DNA of 39,258 nt. It comes from Candidatus Veblenbacteria bacterium. GTDB lineage: Bacteria; Patescibacteriota; Patescibacteriia; Veblenbacterales; UBA10138. Below the pieces are notes generated by a model, which had not been told where the DNA came from, did not search any database, and saw only the letters and a list, made by a program, of their open reading frames with translations. The position numbers and the translations under genes are program-made. How positions within the stretch are numbered: the first letter of the stretch is position 1; every line of letters starts with the position of its first letter. Where the stretch lies: positions 1 through 39,258 of the forward strand of contig JAUYKG010000032.1 in the NCBI GenBank assembly GCA_030700105.1. The letters are read 5' to 3'. This document shows, in pieces, positions 1-9,283 of the stretch.

Positions 1-27
1 ATTCCCATGCCGAGTACATTATCATAA

Positions 28-63
28 CCAAAAATCCGCTCCAGTGTAGGAGCGGATTTTTGG
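28..63. terminator. Intrinsic terminator (bidirectional-looking) downstream of rpmA
   Basis: Perfect 15-bp inverted repeat CCAAAAATCCGCTCC / GGAGCGGATTTTTGG with 6-nt loop; A/T tracts on both sides of the GC core. Confidence 0.85.
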
Positions 64-72
64 ACTCGTGAG

Positions 73-357
73 TTACTTTTCTTGCGGTACCACCATCACC
101 ACCTTAGCGAGCTTCAATTTGCCGTTGAAAGAGCGGCGCCATTTCTTGAGGAATTGCACCGTGCCGGTGCGAGAGGCGAACAGGGTATCGTCGCCGCCCT
201 TTTTTACGCCGAGACCGGGGAAGAACTTGGTGCCGCGCTGGCGCACGATAACCATGCCCGCTTTGGCGTACTGCCCGGCAAAAAGCTTAACGCCCAGGCG
301 CTTGGATTGTGAATCGCGGCCTAAACTTGTAGAGCCAGCTGCCTTAGTATGTGCCAT
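73..357 (-). CDS. rpmA: 50S ribosomal protein L27
   Basis: [29 protein letters not shown]...GNIIVRQRG-like L27 signature ([13 protein letters not shown]). Confidence 0.95.
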   Translation of the reverse strand: MAHTKAAGSTSLGRDSQSKRLGVKLFAGQYAKAGMVIVRQRGTKFFPGLGVKKGGDDTLFASRTGTVQFLKKWRRSFNGKLKLAKVVMVVPQEK

Positions 358-487
358 AAACTAAAAGTAATATATAGTCTTGAGTGTAACCAGGGGCAGT
401 ATAGAATGTTCTCGGCCGTGCGTCAAGGTCCGCCTGAGGCGAAATTGAGTTGCGTGGTTCTGGGACTACCAGTACGATAAGGAAGCC

Positions 488-1270
488 ATGAATAGGTCAA
501 TGCCAAAAGCCACTATAGGGTTGCTGTTCTTACTACTCCTGGGCGCTAGTTGCCAGCCTTTGGGTATAGGTAACCCACAGGCAACTCCAGTTGGGCCTGA
601 GGTTGGCCTAGGGCCGGAACTACCTGTTAGTGAAACAGCGGATGATATTGGGCTTAAGTCGACTGTGCCGGAATCCAGCGTGCCCTCACCAGCGCCGAAG
701 CCACCCGAGCACACCATCAGAGTGCTCAAGGTCCCTTTTACTTCGCAAGCGCCTTCTGCCGATTGGGACATGCCGTACCAGGAGGCGTGCGAGGAGGCTA
801 GTATGATTATGGTGGCTGAGTACCTGCAGGGCATCGAGCGTATAAGTATTCCAGCCGAGGAAGCGGATACATTGATCCTTGGGCTGGTTGGTTGGGAAAC
901 GGATCACGGTTATGCAGTGGACCTTACCGCCCAGGAGGTGGTGAAGGTCTTAGCGGAACGGTACGGAATTCAGGCTGAAGCGGTGCCTTATAGCGCCGAA
1001 GTTATTCGTGAGGAATTGCAAGCCAAGCGACCGGTCATTGTGCCGGCGGCAGGGCGGCTGTTGGGTAATCCGTACTTCACTTCGCCTGGGCCACTGTACC
1101 ATATGTTGGTTATAAAAGGTTATGAAGGTAATGAGTTCATCACCAACGATCCAGGCACTAAACGCGGGGAAAGCTATCGCTATACTGAATCAGCTTTGGC
1201 TTACGCCGTACACGATTGGAACGAGGGAGAGGTTGAAAGCGGGGCCCAGGTAATGATTGTTGTTCGTTAG
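488..1270 (+). CDS. C39-like peptidase family lipoprotein
   Basis: Lipobox LLLGASC; VPFTSQAPSADWDMPYQEACEEASMIM and later H/DPGTKRG typical of peptidase C39_2. Confidence 0.8.
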   Translation: MNRSMPKATIGLLFLLLLGASCQPLGIGNPQATPVGPEVGLGPELPVSETADDIGLKSTVPESSVPSPAPKPPEHTIRVLKVPFTSQAPSADWDMPYQEACEEASMIMVAEYLQGIERISIPAEEADTLILGLVGWETDHGYAVDLTAQEVVKVLAERYGIQAEAVPYSAEVIREELQAKRPVIVPAAGRLLGNPYFTSPGPLYHMLVIKGYEGNEFITNDPGTKRGESYRYTESALAYAVHDWNEGEVESGAQVMIVVR

Positions 1271-1294
1271 ACGAGCTCACAATAGTGTAACCAT

Positions 1295-1534
1295 ATGAGC
1301 GAAGACCAGGTAGTAGAGAGAATAAAATCGGTCTTAGCCGAAGCCGAGCCGTATGTGGTGGGGCACGGCGGGCATATTGGCTTTGTTGATTGGGAGCCGG
1401 CCACGGGGCGGGTGTTGGTAAGCCTGGCGGGTGCGTGTGAGCACTGCTCGCTCTCTTCCATTACCCTTAAGTTCGGCTTGGAAGAGGCGCTTAAAAAAGA
1501 CCTCCCACAGGTACGGGAGGTGGTGGCGGTATAG
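1295..1534 (+). CDS. NifU-like C-terminal domain Fe-S scaffold protein
   Basis: VVGHGGHIGFVDWEP...GACEHCSLSSITLK: NifU C-terminal CxxC arrangement. Confidence 0.85.
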   Translation: MSEDQVVERIKSVLAEAEPYVVGHGGHIGFVDWEPATGRVLVSLAGACEHCSLSSITLKFGLEEALKKDLPQVREVVAV

Positions 1535-1549
1535 CGGTGAGTGGTAGCG

Positions 1550-1912
1550 TTACGGTACGCTGTTAACCTCTTCCAGGTTAGGCTGGTCCACAGGTGCTGC
1601 TGCCGGTAGGGGTTTAAACGAATCACGCAGTCCCTCCAAGGCAGAGGGGTCGAACTGTTTTTTTATTTCCCAGGCGTTTAGCACTTTTTGGTAGAGCGGC
1701 AGGTTAACCTGGTTGAGGGCGACTTGGTTCCTCAGAATGCTTACTACCTTTACCTGAGCTATGGTTTGATAGAAGTACTGGTAGAGGAAGCTTATAGTGA
1801 AGGCAAAGCAGGCGAGGAGACCAGCTAGTGTTACCAGCGGCAGTAGACGGAGCAGGCTTAAGGGGTTGAAAGCCTTGAGTTTGGGTAGTTTGAGCTTAAG
1901 ATTCGGTTTCAT
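1550..1912 (-). CDS. Membrane protein of pilus operon, function unknown
   Basis: Single TM segment (LVTLAGLLACFAFTISFLY); overlaps the start of the next pilus-operon gene on the same strand. Confidence 0.6.
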   Translation of the reverse strand: MKPNLKLKLPKLKAFNPLSLLRLLPLVTLAGLLACFAFTISFLYQYFYQTIAQVKVVSILRNQVALNQVNLPLYQKVLNAWEIKKQFDPSALEGLRDSFKPLPAAAPVDQPNLEEVNSVP

Positions 1913-2481
1913 GGTTTAAAGTATGAGGTAGCAAGTAAGATAGCCTGTAGGGCGTTTCCCGGGGTCGTACTCGCGTTGGCGCGTTGGCTGTCGCCCGCGC
2001 CGGTGGAGAGGCGGATGGTGTTAATGTTAATGTAGAAGTTCAGCGCCTCCAGGGCCGCCAGGTACCGGATAAAGCTGGGGAGGTCACTTTGCGTTTGGAG
2101 CTGGTATTGTAATTGGTTTGTGGACTTTTTGGGGTCGCTCGTGGTGAGCTTAATATCATGTGTAACGCCGACGGAGGTGGCGGTGGTCTCCAGTGTGGTG
2201 ATAAAGTCAAGCTCATTGCCTCGTGTTAGGTACACGCGGTTGAGTGTGGGGATAGCTGGCTTAATTTCTTCGTACTCCTTGAGCGTTTGTTTGAGTACCT
2301 GGCCGCGCGTGTACAGTTTTTCCAGCTCAACCCGCTGTTCGTAAATCTGGTTTGCCAGGCCCTTAATGGTGGTTATGCTTGGCCAGGCGATCAAAGCCAC
2401 CACGGCAGCCACCAGTATCGTCGTAAAGACGAGCGTGAACGTTATCTTATGGCGGGGAGTGGAGACAAGGTAGAGTCGCAT
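1909..2481 (-). CDS. pilO: PilO-like type IV pilus inner-membrane platform protein
   Basis: Position after PilN, N-terminal TM followed by coiled coil and ferredoxin-like alpha/beta pattern. Confidence 0.65.
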   Translation of the reverse strand: MRLYLVSTPRHKITFTLVFTTILVAAVVALIAWPSITTIKGLANQIYEQRVELEKLYTRGQVLKQTLKEYEEIKPAIPTLNRVYLTRGNELDFITTLETTATSVGVTHDIKLTTSDPKKSTNQLQYQLQTQSDLPSFIRYLAALEALNFYININTIRLSTGAGDSQRANASTTPGNALQAILLATSYFKP

Positions 2482-2486
2482 ACTGG

Positions 2487-3032
2487 CTAGGGGGTAAGTT
2501 CGTTCTGCTTAATTTTGCCCGTGAATTCAAAAGTTACGTTCTCGCGGACCAGTAAGTTGGTGAGAGGGGAGGAGAGTTCATCAAAGTATGGCAGTGCCTC
2601 TAAATTCGCTTTTAGAGCTAGGAGGTCTTCACGCTTAAGGGCCTGGCCGTTGAGATTGAAAACCCTGGTTTTCTGTTCCAGGTTGAGGTAGGCAATCTCC
2701 ACGTTAGGGGGGATGGCGCGGTTGATGTCCAGTAGTATGCTGGACCATTTTACAAAGTCGGCTTGGATGCCTTGGACTTCTTTAAGGTTCTTGTTGAAGT
2801 CTGTAATCTCGCGATCGAGCGTACGATTCTTTTCGTTCACTAGGGTGGTGGTGGTGAGTACGGTGGCGAAGTTATCCTGGAGCATAAGGCGTGCGGACAA
2901 GAGCAAGCCCGAGATAATTACACTGAATGCCAGCATAAGCCACATTACGGTACGTACGTGTAGGTAGGCATGTTCGTACCGCAGGTACTCCTTCTGTGCG
3001 GGGGAGAGCAGGTTGAGTGTAATTTTAACCAT
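2487..3032 (-). CDS. pilN: PilN-like type IV pilus protein
   Basis: NLLSPAQKEYLR N-terminus, TM, coiled coil; follows PilM. Confidence 0.75.
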   Translation of the reverse strand: MVKITLNLLSPAQKEYLRYEHAYLHVRTVMWLMLAFSVIISGLLLSARLMLQDNFATVLTTTTLVNEKNRTLDREITDFNKNLKEVQGIQADFVKWSSILLDINRAIPPNVEIAYLNLEQKTRVFNLNGQALKREDLLALKANLEALPYFDELSSPLTNLLVRENVTFEFTGKIKQNELTP

Positions 3033-4104
3033 AGGCTGAGCCGTCTAGGGCGGCGCGCAAGGCCAATCCGATGGCGGTGGTGTATGAGATGAGCTCGTTG
3101 GGTTTAAGTGGTACCGGCGTGGGTTCCAGGTGTTGCCAGGGGTTGCCCCGCTCTACCGGCAATTGGAGCTTGTCGCCGAGGTATTTATCAATTAGTTTAA
3201 AATTAGCGCCACCACCGCACAGCACTATATTGCCTATCTGGTTACCTTGCGGGAAGTGTTCGCGGTAGAATACGATAGACTCGCGAATGCGGTTCACTAG
3301 TTCATCCATGGTTTGGTGCAGAATTTCGCCCATGGCGCCGTGGCATTTTTTGGGGTCCAGTCCGCAAATAAGCTTGGCTTTTTCAGCTTGGGTTTCTGTT
3401 AGTTTAAGGGCGCTGGCGATAGTTTCGGTAATACGTCGTCCCGAAATAGGCAGTGAGACCGTGAACTGGATGGTGCCGAGGTCAATTACCATGAGGCTTG
3501 TTCTGGTGGCGCCAACGTCAATAATCATGGTGGACGCTGTGCCCTTGGGTTCGGTGGTTGTGAGCGGCAGTAGGCTGCGGGCGATTGGCACCGCTTCCAC
3601 CTCGAGCGCTAGTGGCACGAGCTTGGCCTGGGTGATGGCCTGGGTATAGGAATCAACGATGTTTTTGGGTACCACCGCCAGGAGCACTGGCAGCCGGGCG
3701 TTGGCGGCGGGTGTGCCGATCTGTTGCCAGTCCCAGTAGGTATCCTCGATGGGGATAGGGATGTGGTGCTCGGCTTCCCATTTGACCGCCTGCTTAATTT
3801 CTTCGGTCGGCATAGGCGGGATATCGATCATCTTGATGAACGTTTTGGTCTCCGGCAGAGAGGCGGTAACGTAGGTGGTATTGAATGTCCCGAACTTAGG
3901 GTTCCCGAGGAGTTCGCCGAGCGCTCTCGCGAGCAGCTCGGGTTGTTTGAGTTCTCCGTCGTCGAAAATCCCGGCCGGCAGTTCGCATTCGGAGAAGGCT
4001 TGAGGCGACAGGCCGCCTTTAAGGTTACGCTTGAACTGGACGGCCTTTAAGGAGCGGTCGCTGATGTCGAGCCCAATGCTAGTCTGTTGAGGTTGGAACA
4101 GCAT
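3025..4104 (-). CDS. pilM: PilM, type IV pilus assembly ATPase-fold protein
   Basis: IGLDISDRSLKAVQFKR, DVGATRTSLMVID, CGGGANFKLIDKYL: PilM/FtsA-like; start chosen at internal ATG (MLFQPQQTSIGLDIS), ORF track extends to 4155. Confidence 0.88.
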   Translation of the reverse strand: MLFQPQQTSIGLDISDRSLKAVQFKRNLKGGLSPQAFSECELPAGIFDDGELKQPELLARALGELLGNPKFGTFNTTYVTASLPETKTFIKMIDIPPMPTEEIKQAVKWEAEHHIPIPIEDTYWDWQQIGTPAANARLPVLLAVVPKNIVDSYTQAITQAKLVPLALEVEAVPIARSLLPLTTTEPKGTASTMIIDVGATRTSLMVIDLGTIQFTVSLPISGRRITETIASALKLTETQAEKAKLICGLDPKKCHGAMGEILHQTMDELVNRIRESIVFYREHFPQGNQIGNIVLCGGGANFKLIDKYLGDKLQLPVERGNPWQHLEPTPVPLKPNELISYTTAIGLALRAALDGSAYG

Positions 4105-4136
4105 GCTAAAGTTCAGTATATCACGCCCACGGCCAG

Positions 4137-5633
4137 CTAGTGTACTTCCTCCCAACTAATGAGCGTATACTGGTCGGAAGTCAGAGGGAAGGAGGGTGGT
4201 GGGCCGTACAGCAGGTTAGCGTCGTAGTTAATGTTCCTGGTTTGGTAGCCCGTGCCATCAGTATAAGCAAAGCCGTAGCGCTGATTAGTGGCAATCATAC
4301 CGTTCAGGGTAATGGTGCTGCGAATGTAGTTGGAACCACAGGCGGATTCGTAGTAGTACCGTCCTGTGCGGCCGTTCTTCGCTATCAGGGCGGCGTCAAT
4401 TTGTAGCGTGTTAGCGCTGTAGAGGCCGACGTTGATGTTATTTTGTGCGATGAGGGCAATAACGTCCTGGCCGTCGTAGGTGGTATAGAGCAAATTGTTG
4501 TTCACGGTTATGCTTGTGTGTGTAGATGGATTCTCGGGGAAGCGCGCGGAGGCAACGGTGATGCGCGCGGAGCTAATTTGCCCTTCCACCCAAATGTGAT
4601 CCTCCACAAAAATAATCCCGTTGGCAGGGTTGTTATACGTGCCGAGGAGCGTCTGCGCACCACCTGAAGTGCCAATACTCCAGGTACCCCAGCCCGTCTG
4701 GCTCTGTTCGTTAGAGCAGCTGCTCGGTGGGTTACGAAGAGAATTTATTCGGTACAGACTGAAGGTGTCGTTGTTTTGGAATAGGACGCGGTAACCTAAA
4801 CTACCAGAGGCTGCGAAGTAGCGCCCCTGGGCCTGTGCGTCGGTTTTCATTTGGGCCAGGTCGCCGCTAATACCTACGAAGTCAACCGCCGGTAACGGGA
4901 ACTGTCGTCCCGCCACGAACACGTCGGTACGGTTGGGGACGGCCGCTGGGGGGAGGGGATCAGTTGGCGAAACATGGGTGTGTACGCCGAATTCATCGCC
5001 GCCGCTGTGGTCGGGGTCGTTGTACTGCGATTTAGCCGAGGTGACAACGTTGTACGCCAGGCCGTCAAAGCGGATGCCCCCATTGGAATGGACTGGGCCG
5101 TAGATTACTGTGCCCTCCCCAAAGCGCATATCGGCGTTGGCCGCCACGGCGTAGCGGGCTAGCGAGGGGATAGCGAGCTGTATCCGTACCTCACGTTGGT
5201 GTTTGGGGTTTTCCACGGTGTAACCCGTGGAGGTGATTGTTACGATCGTTGAGCCAACAGGAGGGGGAATGATATCTAAACTGTAGTAGCCGATGAGGCT
5301 GTTGTCCTTGTCGCGGAATTCGTGCAGGTAGGGGCCGGGTTGCCCGCTGCCGTCTTGGTAATCATTGGGGTTGTGAGCTAGGTGCCAGCGGTAGTAGTTC
5401 ACTCCCGCCTCGGCAATTTGGAATGCCATCTCACTGTTTAGCTTGGCCTGTGATAATTTAGCACTACCCACTCCCCAACTCACCAAGCCACCAATAATAA
5501 TGATACCAATGGTTCCAAAAATGAGGCTAAACATGACGATGCTGCCCCTTGGTTGAACATGGGGCAACCCCGGTGGGGTTGTACGGTCGTACCGGGTGTG
5601 GAGGGCGAAGGGCGAAGGGCGAGCTAGCTTCAT
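4137..5633 (-). CDS. PilX-like pilus assembly protein with large beta-rich C-terminal region
   Basis: N-terminus RGSIVMFSLIFGTIGIIIIGGLVSWGVGSAKLSQAKLNSEMAFQIAEAGVNYYRW resembles PilX N-terminal domain; operon context. Confidence 0.65.
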   Translation of the reverse strand: MKLARPSPFALHTRYDRTTPPGLPHVQPRGSIVMFSLIFGTIGIIIIGGLVSWGVGSAKLSQAKLNSEMAFQIAEAGVNYYRWHLAHNPNDYQDGSGQPGPYLHEFRDKDNSLIGYYSLDIIPPPVGSTIVTITSTGYTVENPKHQREVRIQLAIPSLARYAVAANADMRFGEGTVIYGPVHSNGGIRFDGLAYNVVTSAKSQYNDPDHSGGDEFGVHTHVSPTDPLPPAAVPNRTDVFVAGRQFPLPAVDFVGISGDLAQMKTDAQAQGRYFAASGSLGYRVLFQNNDTFSLYRINSLRNPPSSCSNEQSQTGWGTWSIGTSGGAQTLLGTYNNPANGIIFVEDHIWVEGQISSARITVASARFPENPSTHTSITVNNNLLYTTYDGQDVIALIAQNNINVGLYSANTLQIDAALIAKNGRTGRYYYESACGSNYIRSTITLNGMIATNQRYGFAYTDGTGYQTRNINYDANLLYGPPPSFPLTSDQYTLISWEEVH

Positions 5634-6238
5634 AGGTTATCCTTCAGGTTACGAATGTTAACCTCAGAGGACAGCTCATAGGTTTCGGGTGGTTCGTTGG
5701 GATATTGGTCGATTTGCACGGTAACGCGTACGTGGCGAACCACGGGTATGCTTACCGGAAAGGTAAGGGGGCTGCCCTGGCCGTTGTAAGAGGTATCAAA
5801 GTAGCTGAATATACTAGTCGGATTCACGAGCCAGGTAACGGCATCGGTTATAGTTTCGTTAGCTGGGTTGTAGGTGAGAGGGTTGCCACTTGGTTTTAAA
5901 AGGCCGCGTTTCAAGGTAGTACCGCTTACAAAGTAGCGCAGGCGCTCTTTATAGCTGTCGGCGTCAATGTCACTGTAAAAGGTAAGGCTAGTGGCAGACG
6001 CCGCGGCGATAGGGTAGGCGCCCAGCGAGGAGATGGAAGCGGTTCTGAGCTCAGCCACCAGATTACCTATGGTTCGCCGCGCTTGGTCTTGGGCCGTGAG
6101 GGTCGTGTTGATGAATCGGCTGATCTTAAACACATCGGTGGTAAAATTACCCACCACCAGGAGCACCCCGAGCAGTATTGCTAAGGTAATGGTGATTTCA
6201 ACAATGGTAAACCCTGCTGAGAGGATGGTACGTTGCAT
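5630..6238 (-). CDS. Type IV prepilin
   Basis: GFTIVEITITLAILLGVLLVVG prepilin cleavage/methylation motif; start taken at internal ATG (MQRTILSAGFTIVE). Confidence 0.85.
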   Translation of the reverse strand: MQRTILSAGFTIVEITITLAILLGVLLVVGNFTTDVFKISRFINTTLTAQDQARRTIGNLVAELRTASISSLGAYPIAAASATSLTFYSDIDADSYKERLRYFVSGTTLKRGLLKPSGNPLTYNPANETITDAVTWLVNPTSIFSYFDTSYNGQGSPLTFPVSIPVVRHVRVTVQIDQYPNEPPETYELSSEVNIRNLKDNL

Positions 6239-6240
6239 AG

Positions 6241-8052
6241 CTATGGTATGGGTATGAGGTCTATGGTAGCGCTCGTCCAAGCCGGCGACAGGTCGGCCGA
6301 AGTGGTAGATATCTCGTAGCCGGTGAGTGACACCTCGAGGTCATAGGTGGCGCTGGTAAGGCCGGTGAAAAAGGCTTGGCCGGGAGGGATACAGCTTGAG
6401 ACGAAGGTAATAGCTACGTCAGCCAAGTTAGGGGTATGGCCGTCGTCCTCAGTAGAAAGGAAGAGCTTATACCTGAGATAGCGGTCTCCGTTATGCGCCG
6501 CACTGATGGTTTCTCCAGTTACCATGTAGTACGTGCTGTCGGTGCCATCGGGCCCCTGGAAATTCCAGGTCGTGTTGTCGTTATTGGTGGCGATTTGGAA
6601 GCGGATGGGGGTGGCGCCGCTTTCCGGCGGCTGGTCGCCGGGTTGCCATTCAATGGTGGCAAAGTTGGTGGCCGTACCGGCGTCAAAAGTGGAAGAGATA
6701 AGTTCACCTGAGGGGGCGTGCGTGTTGCCGGTTTTTTTTAGCTTCACTTCGCCTACAGGTTTGTTGATATCAATGTTACTGTCATCGGAAAAGTACATTT
6801 CTGAGTTCACAAAATCGTCTTGCCCCGGTCCGTCCTTCCAGGAGGTTTGACGGAAGTACCCGCGGTTGGTGAGGAGAGTTTCGTCGTAGCTAGGCTTGGT
6901 TAGGTGTACGCTGGCGCCCGATAAAGGGAGCTGGGTGCCGATGTCCCGTACTATGACCAAAAAACTGTGGGGGTTGGAAGGCTGGACCACGAACCTTAGA
7001 TCTTGGGTGGTGTCAGGTGCTAAGTTCAGGGGGAGGAGGGGAATGGTGCCCAACAGGTCGTAGTCTGCATCCGTGAGTGTGGGGTTGTACGCATCCCATT
7101 CCATGTTGTTAAGTGTTAGGAGCCCGTTGCCGTCCGTTACTAAGGCCTGGTCGTATTTGTAGATGTCGGGCAACATGCCAATTAACTTAGTGCCCTGGAG
7201 ATGGAAATCCAGACTGGGAATGGCACTACAAGTGGACGTGATGCTGGCGACGTTAAGCTGGCTCACTTTGTCTATAGTGAAGGTTATTTGGGTTACCTGC
7301 TGAATAATCACGGTGGCGTCCAGCTTGATGGGGTTTATAACCAGCGGGTCGTTAGGAGCATAGGTGCGCTCGGTGGAGTAGCCGGCTTTGCTGGCGATGA
7401 TGCGGTACGATTCCAGAGCCGGTGGCACGTCCACCAGTTGTAGCAACCCATCGTTGTTGGTGGTCTCATCAAAGCTCACCGGCGGGATGAGGGTAGTGTT
7501 CTCAACGTGGACGTCCGCGACCGCAACAGGTTGGCCATCGGCGTCAATGACCTGTATAAAGAGCGCACCGTTGTTGGTGGAGGTTTCTAGGTTCTTAGGT
7601 GAGAGATGGGTAGCGGTGGCGGCCAGTACGCCAGGTGCGTCGCAGCTCATGCAGCTTACTTCCACCATCACGAGCTTGTAGTCGGCCGGAGAGGTATCGT
7701 TGGGGTTGCCGCCAATAGTACCATCGAACGGATCATCCACGTTCCGCACGGTGTAGCGCGCGGTAAAAGTAGCTCCGTCACGGCTGGCCACTTGACTGGC
7801 CGGTAGTACGCCCGTGGGAATACCGCCAGGAATTCCGACGTCGGCGTAGGTAAGGTTGCGCGCAATTTCCTGATATTGGTTAGCAATGGCGGTGGCGGCT
7901 ACCCGCAGGCGTACTACTTTAGTGAGCTTAATGAGTTGGATGTAGGTACTGTAGAGGCCGCCGGCGATAACAACGAAAATAGCAATGCCGACCAGCGTCT
8001 CAATAAGGGTAATGCCGCGCGCTCGTCGGGTAACGGTCGCAAGTGGCGTCAT
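6241..8052 (-). CDS. Very large type IV prepilin-like protein with carboxypeptidase-regulatory-like/beta-sandwich domains
   Basis: RGITLIETLVGIAIFVVIAGGLYSTYIQL prepilin motif; downstream DADGQPVAVADVHVENT and DIGTQLPLSGASVHL look like CarboxypepD_reg-like repeats. Confidence 0.8.
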   Translation of the reverse strand: MTPLATVTRRARGITLIETLVGIAIFVVIAGGLYSTYIQLIKLTKVVRLRVAATAIANQYQEIARNLTYADVGIPGGIPTGVLPASQVASRDGATFTARYTVRNVDDPFDGTIGGNPNDTSPADYKLVMVEVSCMSCDAPGVLAATATHLSPKNLETSTNNGALFIQVIDADGQPVAVADVHVENTTLIPPVSFDETTNNDGLLQLVDVPPALESYRIIASKAGYSTERTYAPNDPLVINPIKLDATVIIQQVTQITFTIDKVSQLNVASITSTCSAIPSLDFHLQGTKLIGMLPDIYKYDQALVTDGNGLLTLNNMEWDAYNPTLTDADYDLLGTIPLLPLNLAPDTTQDLRFVVQPSNPHSFLVIVRDIGTQLPLSGASVHLTKPSYDETLLTNRGYFRQTSWKDGPGQDDFVNSEMYFSDDSNIDINKPVGEVKLKKTGNTHAPSGELISSTFDAGTATNFATIEWQPGDQPPESGATPIRFQIATNNDNTTWNFQGPDGTDSTYYMVTGETISAAHNGDRYLRYKLFLSTEDDGHTPNLADVAITFVSSCIPPGQAFFTGLTSATYDLEVSLTGYEISTTSADLSPAWTSATIDLIPIP

Positions 8053-8056
8053 GGTG

Positions 8057-9274
8057 TTAGACGGCCTGGGTTAGCGTGTAGATAGGCAGGATGATAGATA
8101 CGGCCAGTGCCCCCACACCTAAGCCTAGCATGAGAATAAGAACCGGTTCTAAGATGGTGGTTAGGTTGGACATAGTGCGGTCGACGTCCTCCTCGTAGAA
8201 AATAGCTAGTTCCTCCAAGATGGTGTCTATGGTTCCAGTTTCCTCGCCGACCGATACCATTTGTACAATGAGAGGTGGGAAGAGTTTGGGGTGCTCGGAG
8301 AGAATACTGGCGATCTGCACACCTTTTTTCACACGCTCCGCCGCCTCCTGGATGGCTTGCCGGTAGTGGGCGTTTCCGAGCGTACTCGCAGTGATTTCAA
8401 AGGCCTGTACGATGGGTATCTCGGTCTTAATGAGCGAGGAGAACGTGCGCGCGAACTTGGCCAAGTTTATTTTGCGCAGAATGGGGGCCATAATAGGGAG
8501 CTTTAAGAGCAGGCCGTGCCAGAGGAAACGTCCGCGACCAGTGTGGATGAGCTTAACGAATAGGCCGGCCGCTATGAGGACAGCGCCGCTGAGCAGTATC
8601 CCGTTGTGTATCACGAAGTCGGATAGGCCAATGAGAATACGCGTGGGTAGTGGTAGAGTAGCGCTCACTTCTTCAAAGATGCCGGTGATCTTAGGTATCA
8701 CTAACACAATCATGGCGATGCCAATGCCGACCATGGCGAAAACAACAATGACGGGGTAGGTGAGTGCGCCTCGCACCTTGGCGATAAGAGCATGGCTTTT
8801 TCGCAGCTGGATGGTGAGCTGTGACAGTACATCCTCAAGCTTACCGCTCTTTTCGCCGGCCCGAACCATATTCACGAAGAGCTCAGGAAATACCTTAGGG
8901 TAGAGGGCGAGTGAATCTGCCAGCGGATTACCCTTGTCCACCCGCTGGTACAAATCCATGAGGATGGTTTGGAAAGTTTTGTTAGTCGTTTGCTGGGCCA
9001 AGGTCTTCAGCGCCACGGACACCGAGATGCCGGCTTTCACCATAACCTGCAAGTTCTGGGTGAAGAATACCTTCTCCACCATTTTTACGCGGTTCAGGAA
9101 CGGTAATCCCATGGCCTTGTTTGTTTTTTTCTCATCCTGGCCCACAGCCTCGGCGCTGGTGAGGAGCAGGCCCTTACCCCTGAGATAATCGGCCAGTTCA
9201 CGCTCAGAACCAATCTCCAGTTCGCCGGTTTCCAGTTCGCCGGTTTTGTTGCGGGCAGTGTAGGTGAATTTCAT
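8057..9274 (-). CDS. pilC: PilC/GspF inner-membrane platform protein
   Basis: MKFTYTARNKTGELETGELE; FTQNLQVMVKAGISVSVALKTLAQQ; second GspF repeat FARTFSSLIKTEIPIVQAFEI. Confidence 0.93.
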   Translation of the reverse strand: MKFTYTARNKTGELETGELEIGSERELADYLRGKGLLLTSAEAVGQDEKKTNKAMGLPFLNRVKMVEKVFFTQNLQVMVKAGISVSVALKTLAQQTTNKTFQTILMDLYQRVDKGNPLADSLALYPKVFPELFVNMVRAGEKSGKLEDVLSQLTIQLRKSHALIAKVRGALTYPVIVVFAMVGIGIAMIVLVIPKITGIFEEVSATLPLPTRILIGLSDFVIHNGILLSGAVLIAAGLFVKLIHTGRGRFLWHGLLLKLPIMAPILRKINLAKFARTFSSLIKTEIPIVQAFEITASTLGNAHYRQAIQEAAERVKKGVQIASILSEHPKLFPPLIVQMVSVGEETGTIDTILEELAIFYEEDVDRTMSNLTTILEPVLILMLGLGVGALAVSIILPIYTLTQAV

Positions 9275-9283
9275 AGTCGTTTA

